DNA of 64,000 nucleotides from Methanosarcina sp. UBA289. GTDB lineage: Archaea > Halobacteriota > Methanosarcinia > Methanosarcinales > Methanosarcinaceae. The notes below the pieces were generated by a model. The model was given only the letters and a program-made list of their open reading frames with translations. It ran no database searches and was not told the origin of the DNA. A program made the translations under genes and the position numbers. Every line of letters starts with the position of its first letter. The stretch's first letter is position 1. Where the stretch lies: positions 774,811 to 838,810 of the forward strand of contig DAKJ01000018.1 of assembly GCA_002496565.1 (NCBI GenBank). The letters run 5' to 3'. Below, piece after piece: positions 8,121-16,495 of the stretch.

Positions 8121-9080
8121 CTAATAGGAATCCTTTATTAACTCAATCATCGCCTTTCCATCTTTCAGATTATTAATCTTTTCCCTAATCTGCCGCGAGC
8201 CACGCAGCCCTTTTGTAAACCAGTGAGCGTGCATTCTTAGATTTGTAGATGTGTAAAGATTATATTCTTCAAGTAAGGCGATATAGTTCTCAAAGTTCTT
8301 CAACTGCCGTGCCTGCCTGTCAAATTCCAGCTTTTCCCCGGTTTCCAGATAGTGCCTTATCCTTTTAAAAATAAAGGGATTTCCCATTGCTGCGCGCCCT
8401 ATCATAAGCCCGTCACAGCCTGTAAAATCAAGGGTAGCTTCGGCAGACTCCTCATCCCTTATATCCCCGTTTGCAATCACTGGAATGGAAATTTCATGTT
8501 TGACGGCTCGGATCACTGTAAGGTTCGAACTTCCGGAGTACATCTGCTCTGCTCTCCTGCCATGTACGGTCAAGGCCGAAGCTCCAGCTTTTTCGATCAG
8601 GCGCGCAATCTCAAGGGTTTTTTCATCCCTCTTCAGAATTCGGATCTTTACAGTTACAGGAGTCTTCAGCACATCGGTTAGCTCTGAGATTATTTCGTAT
8701 ACAAGTTTCTGGGAATTGAGAAGAGCCGAGCCACATCCTGTTCCCGTAATGCGCTGCGCAGGGCAGCCCATATTCACGTCGATAATCTCAGGACTGTACT
8801 CCTCTTCAATAAAGAGTGCAGCTTCCCTCAATTTCTCAGGAGAACTTCCTACAAGCTGAACTCCGAAAGGTCGGTCTTTAGGGGAACAGATACCTTTGAG
8901 AAGAGATTTTCGGTTTTCGTTGAGCAAGGCATCTGCGCTGATCATCTCGGTATAGGTAAGGTCAGCTCCATTCTGCCTGCAGAGCAGCCTAAAAGCCAGA
9001 TTTGTCACATCTGCCATAGGTGCAAGAAGAAGATTTCCAGGGGTTTCGGTTTTGCCGATTTTTAATTTATTCAGTTTCAT
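8121..9080 (-). CDS. tRNA-dihydrouridine synthase
   Basis: Flavin-dependent enzyme that reduces uridine to dihydrouridine in tRNA D-loops using NADPH. The 319-residue protein shows the Dus barrel signatures: LLAPMADVTNLAFRLLCR near the N-terminus, TEMISADALL, VQLVGSSPE, DVNMGCPAQR with the catalytic Cys in GTGCGSALL, VTVKIRI, LTVHGRR, IPVIANGDI and DGLMIGRAAMGNPFIF for FMN phosphate binding. The C-terminal RNA-binding helical part is short but present. Archaea usually have one Dus protein, so the position specificity cannot be deduced. Confidence 0.93.
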   Translation of the reverse strand: MKLNKLKIGKTETPGNLLLAPMADVTNLAFRLLCRQNGADLTYTEMISADALLNENRKSLLKGICSPKDRPFGVQLVGSSPEKLREAALFIEEEYSPEIIDVNMGCPAQRITGTGCGSALLNSQKLVYEIISELTDVLKTPVTVKIRILKRDEKTLEIARLIEKAGASALTVHGRRAEQMYSGSSNLTVIRAVKHEISIPVIANGDIRDEESAEATLDFTGCDGLMIGRAAMGNPFIFKRIRHYLETGEKLEFDRQARQLKNFENYIALLEEYNLYTSTNLRMHAHWFTKGLRGSRQIREKINNLKDGKAMIELIKDSY

Positions 9081-9377
9081 TTTTCCGAATGTTTTTTATT
9101 GATTTTTCTGTTTTTTATTGTTTCTTAATTATTATTCTAACGGTTTTTTTCATTTCTTACCTTTATTTATCTGTTTTGGAATTGTTTTGCCTTCAAAGAC
9201 TGTAGTCTTATTGTGATATTTCCTGTTATTTCTTGAAGTTTTTTATGGTTAAAAGCATCAACCAGAAATAAAAAGGATAAACTAGGAAACCAAAGCTTTA
9301 AAGAACAAGTGTTTGAACCCGTTTCTTTACAAACTGGTTCAGAGCTTAAAAAGATAAGTTGTGGATATAGACCTTGC

Positions 9378-9935
9378 TCATGAGAAGATCAGTCTGACAT
9401 ATCCCAGATAAGGAATCCTGTACTGTGCGGTTCCTATAATCCATTCGTCTTTTACAGGCATATTATAGCTTATCTGTCCTTCTTGGTCATAGTGAGTGTT
9501 GGTTATAACATTGTCTCCTTTGGTAATATAACCGGAATACGGAGCAACTGGGCCGTTCTCCCACATAGGCTCTCCAGCTTCTACTCTGTACATAGCCCTA
9601 TGAATTATTGGAGTCACTCCTTCCTCTCCATATGGGCGGTAAAGAATCACATCTCCATAATCTGAAAAAGACTTATAGTCTGTATTTTTTCCTTCCTCAT
9701 TTGTGGTAATGTCCACTCTGTCGGCGCTTTTGATGAAGATAATATCTCCTACTTGCATATGCGGTTCCATACTCCCCGACTCCACCGCAACCATAGGAGT
9801 CCAGAGTCCGAATGCCAGCTTGGAAAGGACCATGAAAATGATCACGACAGCTACAACAGACAGCAAATCCTTCCCAAGGGAAACCCAGGGTTTTTCCTGT
9901 TCCTGGACACTGTTTTCCTTATTAATCTCGCTCAT
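9378..9935 (-). CDS. Archaeal signal peptidase I
   Basis: Membrane protease that removes Sec signal peptides. The 185 residues have an N-terminal transmembrane helix (LLSVVAVVIIFMVLSKLAF), then box B with the catalytic Ser in VESGSMEPHM, GDVILYRP, an IIHRA segment where archaeal enzymes carry His instead of the bacterial catalytic Lys, and the GDN motif supplying the Asp. A second hydrophobic segment near the C-terminus (IPYLGYVRLIF) may anchor it. The gene is monocistronic on the minus strand. A perfect 22-bp tandem duplication lies about 80 bp upstream. Confidence 0.92.
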   Translation of the reverse strand: MSEINKENSVQEQEKPWVSLGKDLLSVVAVVIIFMVLSKLAFGLWTPMVAVESGSMEPHMQVGDIIFIKSADRVDITTNEEGKNTDYKSFSDYGDVILYRPYGEEGVTPIIHRAMYRVEAGEPMWENGPVAPYSGYITKGDNVITNTHYDQEGQISYNMPVKDEWIIGTAQYRIPYLGYVRLIFS

Positions 9936-10547
9936 GTTAAGCCTTTATTCTTTTGATTTTATTCTTTTAGGTGCTAGGTGCTGCGTTATATTCTATCCTA
10001 CTCTGTCCGACTGAAATCTTATCTGGTTGGATTTAAAATCTTATCTGGTTGGATTTATTATGACCCAAGGATTAATACGATTTTAAGACTATATGCAGCC
10101 GCAGAACTATTTCAGCCATACATTCTACTTTTCTGACTTATATAAGTTAGTCAAAAATTGATTTATTAAGCCTTTTAATTAGATTTATTGAAGACCTTAT
10201 CTTTATCTATATTAGTTTTGAACTGACTCTTTTGAATTGATTCTTTTATAATTTTTAAACAAATAATGAACAGATTCATTCTACATTAATAGGAACTAAT
10301 ACTCATTCTACAATAGATAGGAATTAATAACTATAAGTATTCTATCGAGAATACAAAGGTTTCATAAAATCTTCTATTATGGTAGCAAAGTAAATTTAGT
10401 AAATTAGTTTCGTATCTTATTAATTTTTATATTTTAAGCAGCTTTTGCTTTAGTCTCTGCGAGTCTTGAGTGAAATCGGTTACAGTGCCAGATCAGGCAC
10501 GAAGATTTGAAAGAGCTCAGATAAGTTCGAAAGGTCAGGTTGGAATT
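9936..10547. other. Divergent intergenic region upstream of signal peptidase and DP1
   Basis: AT-rich. It holds a perfect tandem duplication of a 22-bp unit (10014-10035 and 10036-10057, core ATCTTATCTGGTTGGATTTA). A TATA-like TTTTTATATTTTAAG near 10423-10437 should drive DP1 rightward. Confidence 0.45.
10014..10057. repeat. 22-bp perfect tandem duplication
   Basis: Two identical 22-bp units are directly abutted, containing ATCTTATCTGGTTGG. They lie in the signal peptidase upstream region, so they may affect its promoter or be neutral slippage. Confidence 0.85.
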
Positions 10548-12647
10548 ATGGAAAGAAAGGATATTATAAGGGCTATTATGGAAAAAGAGTATCAGATCAG
10601 CCCTGAAGCCGTGGAGCTCATCTATTCCAGTAACTCTCCTGAAGACCTGCTCAAATATATCCTCTCAACTGTAGATGACTCTGTTATTGTCATAGGAACC
10701 GAACATATAGATTTTGAAGGCTTTGCCGCTTACGGAAAGGCTTCAACGCTGAATTATACAAAGAAAGAAAAAAATCCTGATGACACAGAATATGAAAAAA
10801 AATCTGATTTCAAAACTTTAGCAGGGGAGTTCCCCTCGGACAAAATAAATGCCCTTGATACAGAGAAAAAGAAAATTCTTTCGGGGGCTCCCATACTTTC
10901 TTCCATACCAAGCAATCCATCATCTGAATCTGATTCCTTTTTAGTGCCCAATTCTCTTTCAGAGTCTGCTCTTTCCTCAGAGCCTGATGTTGTTATTACA
11001 GCTCATGAGTCGATTCTAAAATCACTTCAAGACTCTGTTCCTGATTCTATTTCAGTTCAGGATATGGTTCCAGATATGGCTTATGAACCAGCTCCGGATA
11101 TTCTGAACACTTTACATACTCCAGACACTCCGAATACTCTGAATACTCCGGATACTCAATCAAATGTGGTTTTATCTGACGAAGCCTCTGCCTCCCTTTC
11201 TTCAGTAAAGGCAGCGCCTCTGCCTTTCTCCTCTCTCCCCTCTCAGGCTATAAATAGGTCATCTTCTTCTTTTTTTGGGCAAGGGAACTCTCTTCCCCCC
11301 TCTCCTTCAAATAGAATTTTCAGGAAAGAGTCAACTTCCTCCTTTTCTGGAATCGGATTTCTTTCTGGTTCTAAGAACGAGGAATACAAGCACTATCCAG
11401 GCAGAAATCCTGTGACTGTATTTTCCGATATAACAGGGCATTCCACCTGTGTAGGGGAATACATGCAATTTGTGCAGTATTTCAGGGATAGATACAGCAG
11501 GCTTTCAGAGATTATTCGGGGAAGGATCAATGCACGTCCCATCGAAAGCTTAAAAAGAAGAAGCTTTCGCCGAGGAGGAGGAGACGGAGGTTCTGAGGAA
11601 ATCTCGATTATAGGCATGGTTTCGGACATCAGCAGCACAACAAATGGACATAAAATTCTTTCGTTAGAGGATCCGACAGGTTCTTTTCCAGTTCTTATTC
11701 GGAATTCAGATAAAGAACTTTTTGAATTTGCATCAAGAATTCTCCTCGATGAGATCATAGGTGTAACGGGTTCGGTAACAAATGACGGAAGCCTCATGCT
11801 CGCCACAAAGCTAATACAACCCGATATCCCGAATAATGTCCAGCGCAGAACCGGAAGCCACGGTAAAGCTGTACTGATTTCGGATGTGCACGTGGGTAGT
11901 TCCCAGTTTATGGAAGATGCCTGGCTTGATTTCCTGGATTTTTTGAAAGGAGAATCGGACTCAGAAAGCATGCGAGAGCTTGCAGCCAGTATTCGTTATC
12001 TTGTTGTTGCAGGAGACATTGTTGACGGAATAGGGATCTATCCTGACCAAGAAATGGAACTGGAAATTCTAGATGTCTATGAACAGTATAGGAAAGCTGC
12101 CGAGTATTTCAGGGAAATTCCCGAGCACATTCGCGTAATCATAAGCCCTGGAAATCATGATGCTGTCCGCCAGGCAGAACCCCAGCCCGCTCTGCCGGAA
12201 AATATTCAGGCTTATTTCCCTCAGAATATTGTTTTTGTTGGTAATCCTGCTTTTCTGGAGCTTGACGGTGTCCGTATTCTTATCTACCACGGCAGGTCGA
12301 TTGACGATCTTGTGGCGAGCATCCCCGGAGTCTCATATCAGGAACCTGCGGGTGCAGTTCTTGAGATGCTAAAACGCAGGCACCTTGCTCCTACCTATGG
12401 GAGCAGGGTTTCCATATCTCCTGAGAAAAAGGATTATTTCATAATCGATCCTGTGCCCGATATCATTCATACAGGCCATGTCCACACCCTTGGAGTCCAA
12501 CGTTATAAAAACGTCCTTCTGGTCAATTCTGGAACTTGGCAGGGCCAAACAGAGTTCCAAAAACGTGTAAATCTGGTGCCTGTTCCTGCAAGAGTCCCAA
12601 TTGTAGATTTAGAGAATTTTGACGTAAAAATTCTTGCTTTTGACTGA
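10548..12647 (+). CDS. polB: DNA polymerase D small subunit (DP1)
   Basis: Proofreading 3'-5' exonuclease subunit of the archaeal replicative polymerase PolD. From the ATG at 10548 it is 699 residues. Order: an N-terminal helical domain (KDIIRAIMEKEYQISPEAVELIY), a long Ser/Pro/Asp-rich disordered linker of over 200 residues containing short repeats of the DTPNTLNTPD type, an OB fold (ISIIGMVSDISST to LIQPDIP), and a calcineurin-like phosphoesterase with SDVHVGSS, GDIVDG, PGNHDA, YHGRS and HTGHVHTLG supplying the metal ligands. A GTG at 10470 would add 26 residues, but the conserved family start matches MERKDIIRAIM. The large subunit DP2 is not in the window. Confidence 0.94.
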   Translation: MERKDIIRAIMEKEYQISPEAVELIYSSNSPEDLLKYILSTVDDSVIVIGTEHIDFEGFAAYGKASTLNYTKKEKNPDDTEYEKKSDFKTLAGEFPSDKINALDTEKKKILSGAPILSSIPSNPSSESDSFLVPNSLSESALSSEPDVVITAHESILKSLQDSVPDSISVQDMVPDMAYEPAPDILNTLHTPDTPNTLNTPDTQSNVVLSDEASASLSSVKAAPLPFSSLPSQAINRSSSSFFGQGNSLPPSPSNRIFRKESTSSFSGIGFLSGSKNEEYKHYPGRNPVTVFSDITGHSTCVGEYMQFVQYFRDRYSRLSEIIRGRINARPIESLKRRSFRRGGGDGGSEEISIIGMVSDISSTTNGHKILSLEDPTGSFPVLIRNSDKELFEFASRILLDEIIGVTGSVTNDGSLMLATKLIQPDIPNNVQRRTGSHGKAVLISDVHVGSSQFMEDAWLDFLDFLKGESDSESMRELAASIRYLVVAGDIVDGIGIYPDQEMELEILDVYEQYRKAAEYFREIPEHIRVIISPGNHDAVRQAEPQPALPENIQAYFPQNIVFVGNPAFLELDGVRILIYHGRSIDDLVASIPGVSYQEPAGAVLEMLKRRHLAPTYGSRVSISPEKKDYFIIDPVPDIIHTGHVHTLGVQRYKNVLLVNSGTWQGQTEFQKRVNLVPVPARVPIVDLENFDVKILAFD

Positions 12648-12789
12648 TTTTGATTGGATTTTGTTTATTCAGCTTACCCTAAATCAGTTATTAAGGTAGT
12701 CTAATAAATATGCAGAACTGAAAGATATTTGTGTTAAGGTTATGATTTTGCTTATCATAGCATATATCTTTGCAGAAGGGACACTATTA

Positions 12790-12954
12790 TATATTAGACC
12801 CCTTGAAAAATGATGAGTTTTTTAAGGGATATTAAACCTTATTTGTCCAATTAAAGTACATTTAATTGGGAAGGGACTGAAGCTATGTTTAATTAGGTAA
12901 ATAAGGCTTAATATATGTTCAAAAACTGATCATCTTTTGAGGAGTCTAATATTA
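12790..12954. mobile_element. MITE-like element with ~55-bp terminal inverted repeats
   Basis: The left arm 12790-12844 and the reverse complement of the right arm 12899-12954 match at roughly 80% (e.g. ATATTAGAC, TGATNAGTTTTT, CCTTATTT). The 54-bp centre contains its own perfect hairpin, CCAATTAAA and TTTAATTGG. There is no coding capacity. A related but longer element lies at about 57640-58062. Confidence 0.7.
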
Positions 12955-13072
12955 AAGTATATGGATAACTTTACGTAAATATTAGTTAATGCTTATTAAC
13001 GTCATCTATCTATCAAAAATATGTGAATATTGTAGCAACTTTGGAAAAGAAACACAATTCTTTTCTGGTCAT

Positions 13073-13174
13073 GTCCGTAAGTTATTGAAAACCATAAGCT
13101 TAAGAATATCTATACATTTTCCACAAAGTGGGGAATGTGCCCGATTTTCCAAATAAAATCAACAACTCACGGAC
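13073..13174. repeat. Inverted-repeat element, ~100 bp
   Basis: GTCCGTAAGTTATTGA (13073-13088) faces TCAACAACTCACGGAC (13159-13174), 14 of 16 pairs. The interior holds an imperfect hairpin, ACATTTTCCAC with TGGGGAATGT. This looks like a tiny non-autonomous transposon remnant. Confidence 0.6.
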
Positions 13175-13327
13175 AAGATCTGAGATTAATTGTATTCAAC
13201 TGATTAAGATTCAGTTGAGTCTTAATCGAGAGTCGAACTTTTTTAGCCTCTGGTAAGATCTAAATTATTACAGGTTACAGTTGGTTTGTATAGAGTTCTG
13301 AATCTCTCCAAAATTATTTTCCGATCC

Positions 13328-13336
13328 TTATATATA
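13328..13336 (+). promoter_or_regulatory. TATA box of taw1
   Basis: TTATATATA is centred 29 bp before the ATG at 13361. This spacing implies a leaderless transcript and decides the start codon in favour of 13361. Confidence 0.6.
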
Positions 13337-13360
13337 CCTCAAAGATTTAATATTCGAAAA

Positions 13361-14410
13361 ATGCCGCTAGAAGAAAAAAAGGAAAACGCCGGGAAAGATT
13401 TCCCGGAAATTCAGGAAGAAAATCTGGAAGGAGAATCTACTGTTCTTCCATTTGACATTCCTGATTTCAAAACTCTCCTGAAAAAGCAGGGCTATGCTTT
13501 GGCAGGCCGCCACTCGGCCGTTAAGACCTGTCTCTGGCTCAGACACGCTATGAATGACCAGGGGTTCTGCTATAAATCGAAGTTTTATGGAGTTCAGTCT
13601 CATCGATGCCTTCAGATGACTCCGACGCTTATGTGCAATCAACGTTGCCTTTTCTGCTGGCGCCCGACTGAGGTTCCTGTTCCTGCGCCCGAGGAGTGGG
13701 ATTCACCTGAGAAGATAGTGGAAGAAAGTATTGTCTGCCAGCGTAAGTTAATTACAGGCTTTGGCGGTTCTCCTAATGCACTTAAGGAACGCTGGCTTGA
13801 GGGCAATGAACCAAACAATGTTGCGATCTCCCTGTCAGGTGAGCCAACCTTTTATCCTTATCTCCCGGAGCTTATCGAGGAGTACGAAAAAAGAGGTTTT
13901 ACGACATTTCTTGTCACAAACGGCACAGTTCCCGACATGCTTGCAAAAGTTTCCCCTTCCCAGCTCTACATGAGCCTCGATGCTCCGGATCTTGAGACTT
14001 ATCTTAAGGTCTGCCAGCCCAGATCGCCTGCCCTATGGGAAAAGATCAATGAATCTCTGTCCCTAATGAAACAGAAAGAATCAAGGACAGTTATCAGAAC
14101 CACCCTGGTAAAAGGTGAAAACCTGTTCAAGCCTGAGGCTTATGCCAAGCTAATGGAAAAAGCCTCTCCTGATTTTGTGGAGATAAAAGCGTATATGCAT
14201 CTGGGTTTTTCAAGGCTCAGGCTTGACCGATCTGCAATGCCTACTCACGAAGAGGTCTTAGAGTTTTCAAAGGAACTTGCAAAACATATTGGGTATGAAA
14301 TCGCAGACGAATCTGAAATTAGCAGGGTAGTCCTGTTATCAAAGGATGGGAAAAAGTCCCCTGTCAACAGAAATAAATCTTCTGTCAAAAAGGTTCTCTA
14401 TCTTGATTAA
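13361..14410 (+). CDS. taw1: tRNA 4-demethylwyosine synthase (Taw1/TYW1)
   Basis: Radical SAM enzyme that condenses N1-methylguanosine-37 of tRNA-Phe with pyruvate-derived carbons to form the wyosine tricycle. The radical SAM cluster motif is CNQRCLFC in TLMCNQRCLFCWRP. Upstream, KTCLWLRH, GFCYKSKF and HRCLQMT supply three cysteines matching the second 4Fe-4S cluster of the family. Also present are SLSGEPTFYPYL, LVTNGT and the C-terminal KAYMHLGFSR. The TATA box at 13328 argues for the ATG at 13361 (349 residues); an upstream TTG at 13286 would place the TATA box inside the gene. Monocistronic. Confidence 0.94.
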   Translation: MPLEEKKENAGKDFPEIQEENLEGESTVLPFDIPDFKTLLKKQGYALAGRHSAVKTCLWLRHAMNDQGFCYKSKFYGVQSHRCLQMTPTLMCNQRCLFCWRPTEVPVPAPEEWDSPEKIVEESIVCQRKLITGFGGSPNALKERWLEGNEPNNVAISLSGEPTFYPYLPELIEEYEKRGFTTFLVTNGTVPDMLAKVSPSQLYMSLDAPDLETYLKVCQPRSPALWEKINESLSLMKQKESRTVIRTTLVKGENLFKPEAYAKLMEKASPDFVEIKAYMHLGFSRLRLDRSAMPTHEEVLEFSKELAKHIGYEIADESEISRVVLLSKDGKKSPVNRNKSSVKKVLYLD

Positions 14411-15117
14411 ACTCAAGTTTTCTACCATTAGTACTAATAATAATTAACCTCAGAGTATACAGAATGGTTTTTATATACCTACAAATATATAATTTAAGTC
14501 GGGGGATAGAAACAAATATAAACTCATGTTTCAATTAGGATATAGTTCCAGCATGGATTAATCCAGTTTTATAGTCATATACAGTTTGAGTAAAATTATG
14601 TCTCACATCTAGTGTTATCAACAGAACATGAAAACGAACAAGTTTACGCCTTATAGGCACTGGCTTTTTTCCGGAATTTCGGAATGTCGGTTTTTCTGAC
14701 AGCGTACTCTTACTTTCAGTTTTTCGTGTTCAAAGCGGTTTTTACATTCAGCTTTCGGTCGAGACTGAACTCGCTGTGTGATTTGTCGTTATCAAATCTT
14801 TCATCACCCTTGTTGAGCTAACCGAAAAGCTAAACGAATGATGAACTGAATAACAAAAATTACCAAGATTCCTAATTAAAATGTCAAAAGTGAGATTCTT
14901 AGATGTGTTTTCAAATTCCGTAGTTCAAATTGATTCTAAGCTCAAGACAATTTGAGTTCAAATTGATTGAAAGTTCAAACTTATTCACTAATCCAAGTTA
15001 ATCTGCCTTACATTTATTAATCTCAATCGAAAAGGTAATCTCAAATTCAATAATGGATTCAATTTCAAATTTACCAGAAATATCAGAATTTTGCTATCTT
15101 CATGGGGAACTTTTAAA
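14411..15117 (+). other. Long gap upstream of aRF1 with a possible structured RNA
   Basis: A TATA box (GTTTTTATATACC, near 14468-14480) is followed by about 630 bp without a gene. At 14750-14831 the arms AGCTTTCGGT and ACCGAAAAGCT enclose two smaller stems, CGAG/CTCG (14760-14773) and GATTT/AAATC (about 14781-14799). Further right, GTTCAAATTGATT occurs twice between 14930 and 14970. It could be a long leader or a separate RNA; no family was recognised. Confidence 0.35.
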
Positions 15118-16365
15118 ATGACTGAACAATCTGCACACGAAAAATACGAATTTAAAAAGAAGCTTGAAAGCCTGAGGGATAAGAAAGGAAGAAGTACCGA
15201 GCTAATTTCGCTTTATATTCCTCCTGACAAGCAGATTTTTGACGTTACAAACCAGTTGAAAGACGAACACGGGCAGGCTGCAAATATTAAGTCTAAGCTT
15301 ACCAGGACTAATGTACAGGGGGCCATTGAATCTCTCCTTTCAAGGCTCAGATATTTAGACAAGGTACCTGAAAACGGAATAGTTTATTTCACAGGGGCCG
15401 TGGATATCGGAGCTAACAAGACGAGTATGGAGAGCGAAGTAATTGTCCCTCCTGAACCCATTACTGTTTATAAGTATCACTGTGACTCCTCTTTCTATCT
15501 TGAGCCTCTTGAGGATATGCTCAAGGATAAGGGCACGTTTGGGCTTCTGGTGCTTGACCGCAGGGAAGCCACAGTAGGGCTTCTGGTCGGAAAAAGGATC
15601 GAGGCCTTTCGCAACCTTACCTCAACAGTTCCGGGAAAACAGAGGAAAGGTGGTCAGAGTTCTCATCGTTTCCAGCAGCTCAGGCTAATTGCCATCCATG
15701 AATTCTATAAGAGGATAGGAGACGCCGCAAATGATATTTTCCTAGCAGTTGAGCCTAAAGATCTCAAAGGTATCCTGATAGGAGGCCCTTCTCCTACGAA
15801 GGAAGAGTTCTATGCCGGAGAGTTTCTGCACCACGAGCTTATGAGAAAGATCCTTGGGCTCTTTGATACGGCTTATACTGACGAATCAGGGCTCTCGGAA
15901 CTTGTGAATGCTGCCGCAGATAAGCTTCAGGATCTTGAACTCATGGGGCAGAAGAACGCTGTCAGGGCCTTCTTCAAAGAACTTATTTCCGACTCAGGTA
16001 AAGTAGCCTATGGGGAGACCCAGGTACGAGCAAACCTTGAAATCAACGCTGTGGATGTGCTCCTGCTTTCCGAAGATCTGCGGGCTGAAAGGGTAACCAC
16101 GAAGTGCAGTGTTTGCGGATATGAAAATAAGTGGACACGGCGCTGGAAACCTGGAGAATCTGCCCCGACAGCCGGGAATTGTCCAAACTGTGGAGCTTCC
16201 CTTGAAGTCACGGACGTTACCGATATCGTTGACGAGTTCTCAGCCCTTGCTGACAAAAGCAATGCAAAAGTTGTTTTCGTGTCTACCGACTTTGATGAAG
16301 GGTCACAACTCATGAACGCTTTCGGAGGCATTGCTGCAATTCTAAGGTATAGTACTGGAGTCTAA
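15118..16365 (+). CDS. prf1: Peptide chain release factor aRF1
   Basis: Translation termination factor recognising stop codons and triggering peptide release. The 415 residues contain the NIKS codon-recognition motif (NIKSKLTRTN), the catalytic GGQ motif (RKGGQSSHRF) near residue 180, and a C-terminal domain with a zinc-finger-like CSVCG...CPNCG pair. The ATG at 15118 (MTEQSAHEKYEF) is preferred over an upstream TTG because the family begins there. In Methanosarcina this factor operates alongside pyrrolysine insertion at UAG. U-rich runs with TCCAATACTTTTT duplicated at 16384-16410 probably terminate the transcript. Confidence 0.96.
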   Translation: MTEQSAHEKYEFKKKLESLRDKKGRSTELISLYIPPDKQIFDVTNQLKDEHGQAANIKSKLTRTNVQGAIESLLSRLRYLDKVPENGIVYFTGAVDIGANKTSMESEVIVPPEPITVYKYHCDSSFYLEPLEDMLKDKGTFGLLVLDRREATVGLLVGKRIEAFRNLTSTVPGKQRKGGQSSHRFQQLRLIAIHEFYKRIGDAANDIFLAVEPKDLKGILIGGPSPTKEEFYAGEFLHHELMRKILGLFDTAYTDESGLSELVNAAADKLQDLELMGQKNAVRAFFKELISDSGKVAYGETQVRANLEINAVDVLLLSEDLRAERVTTKCSVCGYENKWTRRWKPGESAPTAGNCPNCGASLEVTDVTDIVDEFSALADKSNAKVVFVSTDFDEGSQLMNAFGGIAAILRYSTGV

Positions 16366-16495
16366 TCTCATCCGGACTCCTATCCAATACTTTTTATCCA
16401 ATACTTTTTTAATCAGACTGTCCTTAGATCACTGAATCAAAATTAGTAAATTAAAGTTATCATATTGTTTTCGTAGTTTTTACAGGTGATTTATC

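Larger units (their letters stand above)
12648..13360. other. Intergenic region with two inverted-repeat elements
   Basis: About 700 bp without a gene. It contains a MITE-like element at 12790-12954 and a second inverted repeat at 13073-13174, both listed separately, and the TATA box of taw1 at its right end. Confidence 0.6.
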
